A program made the translations under genes and the position numbers. 11,218 bases of DNA from Wenzhouxiangella sp. (GTDB lineage: Bacteria; Pseudomonadota; Gammaproteobacteria; Xanthomonadales; Wenzhouxiangellaceae), in contig SKQI01000076.1 of the NCBI GenBank assembly GCA_007119095.1, positions 1 through 11,218 of the forward strand. Direction: 5' to 3'. Numbering within the stretch: the stretch's first letter is position 1; each line of letters starts with the position of its first letter. The notes under the pieces are model-generated. The model had not been told where the DNA came from. It saw only the letters and a list, made by a program, of their open reading frames with translations, and ran no database searches. Below, one piece after another: positions 4,881-11,218 of the stretch.

Positions 4881-5438
4881 ATGCCCCGCTCACGCAAACG
4901 CAAACAGCAACCGCTTGCCGCTATCGAAAATGCAGGCAGCGAAGCACCAAGCAAGACGGCGCTGAAAAAGCAGGCCCACGCCCTGCAGCAGCTTGGCCTG
5001 GCGCTGACTCGCCTGCCGGCGGATTTTCGCCAACAAACGCCGATGGACGACAACCTGCGCGAGGCGATATCGCACTACCTGAAAATTCGCTCCCACGAAG
5101 CGCGACGGCGGCAGATGCAGTTGATCGGCAAGCTCCTGCGCGGCGTCGATGCCGCACCCTTGCAGGCGGCTGTGGATGCTTTCGCGGCTGGGCGCGCCCT
5201 CGATGCCGAGCGGCTGCATGTCGTCGAGCGTTGGCGCGACGAGTTGATCGCCGATGACGAGGCCGTGACCCGGTGGATGGCCGAGCATCCGCAGACCGAT
5301 ATCCAGGCACTGCGCAACCTGATTCGCAATGCGCGGCGCGAGGCGGGCCAGACCGAGCCTGGTCAGCGCCAGTCGCGCAGCTACCGGGAGCTGTTCAAGA
5401 TGATTCGCCAGACGCTGGACGACGTAAAATCAGAGTGA
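4881..5438 (+). CDS. darP: Ribosome-associated protein DarP (YjgA, DUF615)
   Basis: This 185-residue protein matches the DarP/YjgA family in length and sequence. The N-terminus is basic (MPRSRKRKQQ), followed by SKTALKKQAHALQQLGLAL, a long helix including HYLKIRSHEARRRQMQLIGKL, and the ending SRSYRELFKMIRQTLDDVKS. In E. coli DarP associates with late 50S precursors and helps form the peptidyl-transferase centre. The IRSHEARRRQMQ(L/Y)IGKL(L/M)R block is the most diagnostic. The upstream in-frame GTG at 4830 would add 17 unconserved residues and overlaps the promoter of the divergent gene, so ATG 4881 is preferred, although its AGGA is only one or two bases away. The stop overlaps the next gene's GTG by 4 bp, suggesting translational coupling. 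The usual neighbour pmbA is not here. Confidence 0.92.
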   Translation: MPRSRKRKQQPLAAIENAGSEAPSKTALKKQAHALQQLGLALTRLPADFRQQTPMDDNLREAISHYLKIRSHEARRRQMQLIGKLLRGVDAAPLQAAVDAFAAGRALDAERLHVVERWRDELIADDEAVTRWMAEHPQTDIQALRNLIRNARREAGQTEPGQRQSRSYRELFKMIRQTLDDVKSE

Positions 5439-6109
5439 TACCGCCCTGCCCCGTGTGCCGATTCGAGGCTTGCCTGGAATTCATTTCCGTTGACCGTCTG
5501 GACTATTGGCGCTGCCCGCGCTGCCAGGCCAGGTTTCTCGATCCAGCGCAGCGCCCGGACCGGCAGCGCGAGCGGGCCGAATACGACTTGCATCAGAATT
5601 CAGTAGATGACCCGAATTACCGGAGGTTTCTGTTGCCGCTGTTCAAGGCCCTGACAGACCGTCTGCCTCCCGGCTCGGAAGGGCTGGATTTCGGCTGCGG
5701 ACCGGGACCTGCCCTGGCGGCGATGCTGAGGGAGGCCGGCTACCAAATATCGCTGTTTGATCCCTTTTATGCGCCTGAACCGGGCGTCCTGGAGCGAAGC
5801 TATGACTTCATCACCTGCACCGAAGTCGTCGAGCACCTGCATCACCCGGCCACAGTGTTCGAACGGCTGAATGCCTGCCTGCGACCCGGCGGCTGGCTAG
5901 GGGTCATGACCCGTTTCCAGACCGAGGACGCTCGTTTCGCCCAATGGCATTATCGGCGCGATCCCACACACGTGGTTTTCTACCGCGAGGAAACCTTTCG
6001 TTGGCTGGCCAATGAATTCGGCTGGCAGTGCACAATCACCCCGCCTGACCAGGCTCTGCTCCAGAAGACGCCAAGGCCTGACGGCTTTGGGCAGGCAGCA
6101 AGATCTTAG
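5435..6109 (+). CDS. Class I SAM-dependent methyltransferase with N-terminal zinc ribbon
   Basis: This 224-residue protein begins with a four-cysteine zinc ribbon, CPVC (residues 5-8) and CPRC (27-30). A Rossmann methyltransferase domain follows: motif I is LDFGCGPGPAL (about 84-94), an acidic residue follows in LFDPFY, and a later motif is DFITCTEVVEHLHHPATVFE then LRPGGWLGVMT. It resembles the large group annotated as methyltransferase-domain (UbiG/UbiE-like) proteins, often associated with surface polysaccharide or small-molecule methylation. The substrate cannot be named. GTG 5435 overlaps the darP stop (GTGA), giving a normal N-terminus immediately before CPVC; the longer in-frame reading from 5273 runs inside darP and was rejected. 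Its stop overlaps that of the convergent downstream gene by 3 bp, leaving no room for a terminator. Confidence 0.85.
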   Translation: MIPPCPVCRFEACLEFISVDRLDYWRCPRCQARFLDPAQRPDRQRERAEYDLHQNSVDDPNYRRFLLPLFKALTDRLPPGSEGLDFGCGPGPALAAMLREAGYQISLFDPFYAPEPGVLERSYDFITCTEVVEHLHHPATVFERLNACLRPGGWLGVMTRFQTEDARFAQWHYRRDPTHVVFYREETFRWLANEFGWQCTITPPDQALLQKTPRPDGFGQAARS

Positions 6110-7035
6110 AAGCTGGCGACCTGGGCAACGCGGTTGACGAGCAGTTTGCCGCTGGTGTAGGACGCATTGAGGAAGGCCATGATATTGGCGGGCGCCTGAC
6201 CAGATTCCTGGTGCAGTTCGTCCAGGGTGATCGGGCCGCGAATCAAGATCTGCGCCAGTTGCTGCAACTGCTGGTTTTTCATTGCCTCGGACGGCACCTG
6301 GGTCAGCATGAACTGAACTTGTCCCATCAGGTCGGGATGGAGCTGCCCCCGAGCCTGGGCTAAACCGGCAAACCATTTCAATTCACTCAAGGGACGCTGA
6401 CGATGACCCTGAACGCGGTCGACGAACTCGGAGCTTGACACCGGGACACCAGCAGACTCCGGCATCGGCTCGGCAAACATCGGCGGAGAAAGGTCAGCGA
6501 TGGTGCCGTCAAAAAACCAGGCACCGGAGCCCGGATCGACCAGGATCAACGGCCAGCCCGGTCGGGTGATGACTACGGGTTTTTTCCAGGTCTGCCGACG
6601 CAGGTGTTCTGCCAGGGTGTAGTAGCCTGTCTGTGACGCGGCCATCGGCTGCCAGATGGCATCGGCGGCAGGCTCATCAACCGCTTCATCCTCCTCAAGC
6701 TCATCGGGCTCAGGCAGGAAATCTCCAGTGGCGAGTTTGTTGAGCATCTGCAGAAATTCACGTGATCGTAGCGGCTTGTGCAGCACGAATCGACCGCGGA
6801 AATCTTTCCGCCGGGTAAGGGCAATAACCAGGGGCGTGATCTGATTCTGCTCCTCAAGCATCGCCTCACCACCGTCATTGTCAACATCGACAATGCTGAC
6901 ATCGCCCCCTGCTTGATCAGAAATCTGCCAACTATCCGAGTCTTCTCTACCACCCGCCAGATTGAGCAGCGAACGCATGACCATCATGTCTTTCGGCCCT
7001 ACGTTCAAAGCTGACAAGATCCATTCCCTCGCCAT
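6106..7035 (-). CDS. Hypothetical protein: receiver-like N-terminus, winged-helix-like C-terminus
   Basis: I do not recognise this 309-residue protein as a named family. Residues about 5-102 look like a degenerate response-regulator receiver: a first strand WILSALNV, VSIVDVDND with Asp50 where the phospho-acceptor would lie, PLVIALTRR, and FVLHKPLRSREFLQML with the conserved Lys-Pro (87-88). The acidic pair after strand 1 is absent, so it is probably a pseudo-receiver. An acidic linker (109-124, PDELEEDEAVDEP) leads to a middle domain with KKPVVITRPGWPLILVDPGS and LSELKWFAGLAQARG. Residues about 255-305 (LAQILIRGPITLDELHQESG...FLNASYTSGKLLV) resemble a winged helix. No membrane segment or signal peptide. 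ATG 7035 is the first usable start, with GGAG 10 nt upstream. It stands alone between a convergent methyltransferase and the mtnP operon. Confidence 0.65.
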   Translation of the reverse strand: MAREWILSALNVGPKDMMVMRSLLNLAGGREDSDSWQISDQAGGDVSIVDVDNDGGEAMLEEQNQITPLVIALTRRKDFRGRFVLHKPLRSREFLQMLNKLATGDFLPEPDELEEDEAVDEPAADAIWQPMAASQTGYYTLAEHLRRQTWKKPVVITRPGWPLILVDPGSGAWFFDGTIADLSPPMFAEPMPESAGVPVSSSEFVDRVQGHRQRPLSELKWFAGLAQARGQLHPDLMGQVQFMLTQVPSEAMKNQQLQQLAQILIRGPITLDELHQESGQAPANIMAFLNASYTSGKLLVNRVAQVASF

Positions 7036-7070
7036 TCCTAGAAAACTCCGCTCCGATCTTGTTCCTTGAA

Positions 7071-7099
7071 AGGATACCTGTCCAGACCATCAATCCCAA
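7071..7099 (-). promoter_or_regulatory. Candidate promoter of the receiver-like gene
   Basis: Minus-strand TTGGGA (7099-7094) and TATCCT (7076-7071) are separated by 17 bp, about 36 bp upstream of the start codon at 7035. The match to consensus is moderate and there is no independent support. Confidence 0.3.
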
Positions 7100-7153
7100 G
7101 TGAAAGTGCCGCGAAATGTTTCACAGTTTGTCCGAAATCGTCAAACAGGGTGG

Positions 7154-7179
7154 TGCCGGCGGGGGCGCACGCGCCGGCA
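7154..7179 (-). terminator. Hairpin downstream of mtnP, possible operon terminator
   Basis: TGCCGGCG (7154-7161) and CGCCGGCA (7172-7179) form a perfect 8-bp GC-rich stem with a 10-nt loop, 13 bp past the mtnP stop. On the minus strand it is followed by CCACCCTGTTTGACG, a poor T-run, so termination may be weak or need Rho. Confidence 0.45.
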
Positions 7180-7192
7180 ATCGTGAAACCCA

Positions 7193-7918
7193 TCACGCTT
7201 TCATGGACATCAGGACTCGAGCCACCTTTGACATCGCCTGATCCAGAACCGCATGAATTTCATCGATGGAGATGGGGTCGTCACTGACCCCGGCCGCCGG
7301 GTTGGCGACCACGCAAAGCATTCCGTAATCAATCGCACGCTCACGCGCCAGGGCTGCTTCCGGCATCGCGGTCATGCCAACCAAAGTGCATCCATCGGCG
7401 CCAAGGCGGCGTATTTCGGCCTCTGTTTCCAGGCGCGGCCCCTGGGTAACCGCGTAACAGCCGCCGTCCTTGACCGGCACCTTGGCAGCCGCGGCCGCAT
7501 CGAGCAGGGCCCGGCGAATCGCATGACTGTAAGGCTGTCCGAATTCGATGTGTTCCAAAGGATCGTTGGCATCGTCGCTGAAACTGTGGACGCGACCCCA
7601 GGTGTAATCCACCAGCTGATCCGGCACCACCAAAGCACCCGGCGCCAGATCAGGATCGATACCGCCGACGGCATTGATGGCAACAACGCTATCAACGCCA
7701 AGGTCATGCAAGGCCTGAATATTCGCCCGGTAATTCACCCGATGGGGAGGAATGCGATGCGGTTGACCATGGCGAGCAAGAAACCACGCAGGCTTGTCAC
7801 CCAGGCGAATCCGTACCAGCGGTGCGGAAGGTTCACCGTAATGGGTTGAGAGCGTGCGCTGCTCCGCCACCTCGAACAGGTTCAACGCCCCTGTTCCACC
7901 AATGATTGCCAGGTTCAT
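7193..7918 (-). CDS. mtnP: S-methyl-5'-thioinosine/thioadenosine phosphorylase (probable MTIP)
   Basis: This 241-residue member of the purine nucleoside phosphorylase / MTAP family cleaves methylthio-nucleosides with phosphate to give a purine base and methylthioribose-1-phosphate. Motifs: phosphate-binding GGTG (7-10), ARHG (48-51), NYRANI (62-67), TQGPRLET (158-165) and VGMTAMPEAALARE (180-193). In adenine-specific MTAP an Asp contacts the 6-amino group; here the loop reads VVANPAAG with Asn206, the substitution associated with 6-oxopurine (methylthioinosine) phosphorylases such as the Pseudomonas enzyme. This makes MTIP more likely than MTAP. ATG 7918 gives the standard start MNLAIIGGTG; longer readings run into hpt. 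It follows hpt by 1 nt, and Hpt would use the hypoxanthine released. Confidence 0.88.
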   Translation of the reverse strand: MNLAIIGGTGALNLFEVAEQRTLSTHYGEPSAPLVRIRLGDKPAWFLARHGQPHRIPPHRVNYRANIQALHDLGVDSVVAINAVGGIDPDLAPGALVVPDQLVDYTWGRVHSFSDDANDPLEHIEFGQPYSHAIRRALLDAAAAAKVPVKDGGCYAVTQGPRLETEAEIRRLGADGCTLVGMTAMPEAALARERAIDYGMLCVVANPAAGVSDDPISIDEIHAVLDQAMSKVARVLMSMKA

Positions 7919-7919
7919 G

Positions 7920-8468
7920 TCAGCTTTCTTCCAGAGCCCATACTTCATCCAGCTGGCGCCAGTAGCCATGCCAGTCCATGCCGCAGCCGAAAACGTAGCT
8001 GTCTGGCACTTCGATGGCTGCATCATCCACCCAACTGCGAGGCAACCCACGGTCATGCATTTTCACCGTCAAACTGGCTGTGATCACCTGCTCGGCCCCT
8101 TCATCCAGCAAACGCTGTCTGACCGCCTGCATGGTGTAGCCCTCATCGAAGATATCGTCAACCAGCAGGATCGTGCCGTCGACGGCATCCGGCCAGCGCA
8201 CCCATTTCAGGTCCCCGCCCGTTGTTGCGCCTCGATAGCGAGTTGCGTGAACGTGGTCGAACAGCAAGGGCATTTTGATCCGGGAGCCCAGCGCGACGGC
8301 AGGATACATGCCCCCGTTCATCAGGACCATCAGGGTGAGGCGCTGCCCGCCCCGCAATCGCTCCTCCAGGCGCGCTGCCTGTTCATCCAGAGCCTTGTTC
8401 ACGGCCTGGCGATCAATCAATCGCCGGGCATTGGCCGGCCAGTGCCGGTCATCCGCCCGCCCGCTCAT
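7920..8468 (-). CDS. hpt: Hypoxanthine(-guanine) phosphoribosyltransferase
   Basis: This 182-residue type I phosphoribosyltransferase transfers ribose-5-phosphate from PRPP to hypoxanthine (and perhaps guanine), giving IMP or GMP in purine salvage. The PRPP-binding loop ILLVDDIFDEGYT (100-112) is clear. Other expected parts are TLMVLMNGGMYPAVAL (45-60), the flexible-loop region HATRYRGATTGG (74-85) and, near the end, VPDSYVFGCGMDWHGYWRQL, which carries the base-recognition segment. The start overlaps the stop of the upstream channel gene by 4 bp (ATGA), and the stop is 1 nt before mtnP, so all three are co-transcribed. Hpt working next to a methylthioinosine phosphorylase is a sensible route for recycling purine from polyamine-derived methylthioadenosine after deamination. 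Confidence 0.9.
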   Translation of the reverse strand: MSGRADDRHWPANARRLIDRQAVNKALDEQAARLEERLRGGQRLTLMVLMNGGMYPAVALGSRIKMPLLFDHVHATRYRGATTGGDLKWVRWPDAVDGTILLVDDIFDEGYTMQAVRQRLLDEGAEQVITASLTVKMHDRGLPRSWVDDAAIEVPDSYVFGCGMDWHGYWRQLDEVWALEES

Positions 8469-9586
8469 CGAGAAGCCTCCAGGGCCGCTTGCTCACGCGC
8501 CATCTGCTCGGCCATCTCAAGCTTCAAGGTGCGCGTCGGGAACGCGATCTCGGCACCATGGCCGGCAATGATGTCACCAATTTTCAGCAGCACGTCCTCG
8601 CGAACGCGGTGGTATTCGGCCCAATCTGTGGTCTTGGTGTAACACATCACCATGATATCCAGCGAATGCGGCCCGTAAAGGTCGAAATGCACCATCACGA
8701 TCTGGTCACTGTCGATGTCTTCATGCGCGATGATCATGTCGCGGACATCATCGACAATGGGCTTGACCTTGTCCTGATCCTCGTACCGAATGCCGATGTG
8801 ATCAAAGATACGCCGATGGGTCATCCGTGAGGGGTTTTCGACGGTGATAGTCGTAAAAGTGGCATTGGGCACGTACATCGGGCGGCGATCAAACTTCCGA
8901 ATCGTCGTCATGCGCCAACCGATATGCACAACCACGCCTTCGATCTCCTTGTCTGGCGAACGAATCCAGTCCCCGACTGAAAACGGGCGATCCATGAACA
9001 CCATGAAACCACCGAAGAAGTTGGCCAGCAGATCGCGCGCTGCCAATCCGACAGCAATTCCTCCAACACCGCCTGCAGCCAGAAAACCTGAAATCGGAAT
9101 ATCGAGAATGCTGAGAATAGTCAGCGCACCGGTCAGGATCACCGCGATACGGACAATTCTTCCCAACACGCTGACGGTGGTAATGTCCACCGATTCGTTG
9201 CGCTTGCGTTTCTCGGCGACAAAGGCCTTTTCGAAACCCGTGGCCAAGCGGAAAAAAAACCAGGTGGCGGCAACGACCAAACCAAGCTGCTGCAACGCAT
9301 TCAGGAAATCCGTGGAAAAACCGATCGCTTCGGTATGCGGCTCGATGACGCGGGCCGCCATCACCAGCCCCTGCCACCAGATCAACAGCGAGATAGGACG
9401 CTTGCCAGCGTAGACCACGGCGTCATCCCATAAATGACGGGTCTTCTCTGCCAGGCCGGCGAGCTTGGCGACAAAGATACGGTATACAAACTCCAGCAAA
9501 AGCGCTGCGAGAATAATCACGAACGCCTGCAGCACCCAGCCGGGCAGTCCGACGACACCGCTGATTCGGTCGAAGTAATCAGTCAT
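8465..9586 (-). CDS. MscS-family small-conductance mechanosensitive channel
   Basis: This 373-residue inner-membrane protein releases solutes under hypo-osmotic shock. Membrane segments are predicted at about 17-38, 66-82, 98-117 and 143-163, followed by the pore helix in GFLAAGGVGGIAVGLAARDLLANFFGGF, with the Gly/Ala ridge typical of MscS. The beta domain follows (FMDRPFSVGDWIRS, GVVVHIGWRMTTIRKFDRRPMYVPNATF), then a C-terminal alpha/beta domain. Five membrane segments instead of three and the RRPMYVPN block place it nearer the E. coli YnaI/YbdG type than MscS itself. It overlaps nagZ by 8 bp and hpt by 4 bp, so it is translated from the same operon. Why a channel sits between a cell-wall glycosidase and purine salvage genes is not evident. 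Confidence 0.9.
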   Translation of the reverse strand: MTDYFDRISGVVGLPGWVLQAFVIILAALLLEFVYRIFVAKLAGLAEKTRHLWDDAVVYAGKRPISLLIWWQGLVMAARVIEPHTEAIGFSTDFLNALQQLGLVVAATWFFFRLATGFEKAFVAEKRKRNESVDITTVSVLGRIVRIAVILTGALTILSILDIPISGFLAAGGVGGIAVGLAARDLLANFFGGFMVFMDRPFSVGDWIRSPDKEIEGVVVHIGWRMTTIRKFDRRPMYVPNATFTTITVENPSRMTHRRIFDHIGIRYEDQDKVKPIVDDVRDMIIAHEDIDSDQIVMVHFDLYGPHSLDIMVMCYTKTTDWAEYHRVREDVLLKIGDIIAGHGAEIAFPTRTLKLEMAEQMAREQAALEASR

Positions 9587-10610
9587 GGTTTGTTTCGGCG
9601 ATGGATTGAAGTGATTCGCGCCAGGCCCGGAACTCCGGCACCAGCGTTTGTTCTTCTATGGTGGCCATGGGCCTGCCGTACAAGCCGGCCAGCGCGTCCG
9701 GATCCGGCTTCGGCCAGTCGAAACCCTTGGCCAGCAGCTTGTCAACCGAACTCGGCTGGCAAACCAGGGCCAGGTCGCAGCCGGCCTCGAAGGCCTGGGA
9801 CAAGCGCTGGTCCAGACCTCCTGCTGTAGCCGCACCGGCCATGTCCAGATCATCCGACACGACCAGACCGGAAAAGCCAAGCTGACGACGCAGGCTGTTT
9901 TCAATCCAGCGCGATGAGAAACCCGCAGGTCGCTCGTCGTAGGCCGGGTAGCAGACATGGGCCATCATCACGGCCTGAAACTTGCTGCTCAAGCGGGAAA
10001 ATGGCGTCAGATCTTCGACCAATGCATCCCAGGGGCGTGGGTCGGTGACCACCTCGTGATGAGAATCAGCTGCCACCGAGCCGTGACCGGGGAAATGCTT
10101 GGCGCAGGCAGCCATGCCGGCATCGCGCATGCCGGCAATGTAGTAGTCGGCCAGATCGGCCACGGCATCAGGCGCATCTGCCATCGCACGGTCACCGATC
10201 ACTGTGCTGCCGCGATTCAGGTCCAGCACGGGAGCCCAGCTCAAGTCCAGGCCATGACCCAACACCTCGGCGGCCATGATCCGACCGTGGCGGTAGGCCA
10301 GATCGTGGGCGCGATCCGGGTGCGAGCGGTACCAGCGGCCCAGGGTGCCCAACGCCGGCAAGCGCGTGAAGCCGTCGCGAAAACGCTGCACCCGCCCCCC
10401 TTCCTGATCAACCGTGATCAGCAGACGAGGATCACGCAGCTCGGCCAGGGAGCTGCACAGCGCCTTCAACTGTGCCGGGTCAGCGTAGTTGCGCGCAAAA
10501 AGTATCACCCCGCCAATGGCGGGGTGTTGGAGGCGTTCGATCGTGGCGGCATCCAGTTCGGTGCCATCAAATCCAACAATCAACGGGCCAGCGGCAATGG
10601 ATAGCGTCAT
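9579..10610 (-). CDS. nagZ: Beta-N-acetylhexosaminidase NagZ
   Basis: This 343-residue family 3 glycoside hydrolase is a cytoplasmic enzyme that removes GlcNAc from 1,6-anhydro-MurNAc during peptidoglycan recycling. Motifs: GPLIVGFDGTEL at the start, GGVILFARN (33-41), VDQEGGRVQRF (67-77), KHFPGHG (171-177) followed by the Asp182-His184 dyad in ADSHHEVV, and LVVSDDLDMAGA (249-260) with the catalytic Asp nucleophile. The length matches single-domain gammaproteobacterial NagZ, and there is no signal peptide. Its product feeds the pathway that sets AmpC induction in some relatives. The start overlaps the rlmD stop by one base (TGATG) and the stop overlaps the channel gene by 8 bp. The last 20 or so residues are variable. 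Confidence 0.95.
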   Translation of the reverse strand: MTLSIAAGPLIVGFDGTELDAATIERLQHPAIGGVILFARNYADPAQLKALCSSLAELRDPRLLITVDQEGGRVQRFRDGFTRLPALGTLGRWYRSHPDRAHDLAYRHGRIMAAEVLGHGLDLSWAPVLDLNRGSTVIGDRAMADAPDAVADLADYYIAGMRDAGMAACAKHFPGHGSVAADSHHEVVTDPRPWDALVEDLTPFSRLSSKFQAVMMAHVCYPAYDERPAGFSSRWIENSLRRQLGFSGLVVSDDLDMAGAATAGGLDQRLSQAFEAGCDLALVCQPSSVDKLLAKGFDWPKPDPDALAGLYGRPMATIEEQTLVPEFRAWRESLQSIAETNHD

Positions 10611-11218
10611 CAGCGTTCGAACAAGGCGATGGATTCAACGTGCGCCGTATGCGGGAACATGTCGGCAATGCCGGCAGAGACCATTCTGAAACCGTGCTCC
10701 CGAACCAGCACACCGGCATCACGCGCCAGGGTGGCCGGGTTGCAGGAAACATACACCACCCGCCCGGCCCCGCTGCCGGCGACCAGCGGCAATATTTCCA
10801 GGGCCCCCGAGCGCGGTGGATCAATCAGCACCGCGTCAAATCCAGCTCGGTACCAGGCGCGTGCGGTGACATCCTCGGTCAGATCGGCAACATCGAACTC
10901 AACGTTGTCAATGCCGTTCAGGCGGGCATTGTCGCGCGCCGCCTCGATCAGCGCCGATGCACCCTCTATTCCGGTCACTTGGGCGGCAACTCTGGCCAGC
11001 GGCAGGCTGAAATTCCCCAGACCGCAGAACAAGTCGAGCACGCGCTCGCTGCCATCCAGCACCAGCAGCTCGATGGCCCGATCAATCAGTTGGGCATTGA
11101 CCCGGGCGTTGACCTGGATGAAGTGCTGCGGGTGGAACTGCAGGCGCAGGTCGTATTTCTCGAGGCGGTACTCGAGCTGATGCGACTGTGGCTGCAGGCG
11201 ATAGACGGTATCCGGCCC
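10610..11218 (-). CDS. rlmD: 23S rRNA (uracil-1939-C5)-methyltransferase RlmD, C-terminal part (cut by window edge)
   Basis: The last 202 residues are present and the frame is open to the window edge; the N-terminal TRAM domain and FeS cysteines would lie outside. The visible part is the RlmD/TrmA methyltransferase domain: HPQHFIQVNARVNAQLIDRA, then SAM motif I RVLDLFCGLGNFSLPLA, GIEGASALIEAARDNA, DAVLIDPPRSG, and VVYVSCNPATLARD, in which the Cys is the catalytic nucleophile. The enzyme makes m5U1939 in 23S rRNA. RlmC is a related alternative, but the QVNA and IDPPRSGA blocks and the distribution favour RlmD. The TGA shares one base with the nagZ ATG. It is the first visible gene of the operon; its promoter is outside the window. 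Confidence 0.92.
   Translation of the reverse strand, partial: GPDTVYRLQPQSHQLEYRLEKYDLRLQFHPQHFIQVNARVNAQLIDRAIELLVLDGSERVLDLFCGLGNFSLPLARVAAQVTGIEGASALIEAARDNARLNGIDNVEFDVADLTEDVTARAWYRAGFDAVLIDPPRSGALEILPLVAGSGAGRVVYVSCNPATLARDAGVLVREHGFRMVSAGIADMFPHTAHVESIALFER

Noticed and set aside
7036..7192. A hidden small gene or RNA in the gap between mtnP and the receiver-like gene
   Set aside because: The gap holds a GC-rich hairpin and a weak promoter; no open frame with a ribosome-binding site and no tRNA-like fold is evident.
1..11218. Mobile element, defence island or CRISPR array
   Set aside because: No transposase, integrase, Cas, nuclease or spaced identical repeats were seen; nearly all genes are conserved housekeeping genes.

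Overview
This window is ordinary, GC-rich bacterial chromosome with tightly packed genes. Several things point to a gammaproteobacterium outside the Enterobacterales: the gene order smpB / ratA-rnfH / bamE / fur, an ssrA gene encoding the tag ANDDNYALAA, a divergent DarP (YjgA) gene, and an rlmD-nagZ-mscS-hpt-mtnP operon. A Lysobacterales or Wenzhouxiangella-like host is my guess, but the sequence alone does not settle it. I see no transposase, integrase, phage gene or CRISPR array.

Region 1 (1-2040) is a core block. The 5' end of fur (minus) is divergent from bamE (plus), and a 26-bp near-palindrome lies between them. bamE converges on the overlapping ratA-rnfH pair (minus). That pair is divergent from smpB (plus) across an intergenic region holding a TTCAGGG-type repeat.

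Region 2 (2041-3182) centres on ssrA (tmRNA, 2619-2974), the RNA partner of SmpB. Upstream, and divergent from ssrA, is a DUF420 membrane protein. Downstream is a strong hairpin terminator inside a larger imperfect inverted repeat, whose far arm is a near-exact reverse copy of the tmRNA T-arm.

Region 3 (3183-4880) is the least conserved part. It holds a small secreted DUF4124 protein with a coiled-coil-like tail and a secreted beta-solenoid protein built from nine 18-19-residue repeats with an R-N-G signature. Both are on the minus strand, with a hairpin between them.

Region 4 (4881-7035) has darP, translationally coupled to a zinc-ribbon SAM methyltransferase. These converge on a 309-residue protein with a degenerate receiver-like N-terminus and a probable winged-helix C-terminus.

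Region 5 (7193-11218, minus) is one operon: rlmD (C-terminal part), nagZ, a MscS-type channel, hpt and an MTAP/MTIP-family phosphorylase. Junctions are a 1-bp overlap, an 8-bp overlap, a 4-bp overlap and a 1-nt gap. The last two genes form a plausible salvage pair: the phosphorylase would release hypoxanthine and Hpt would turn it into IMP.

I found no convincing new multi-gene system. The best second-look items are the beta-solenoid protein, the inverted T-arm copy beside ssrA, the palindrome shared by the fur and bamE promoters, and the receiver-like protein.
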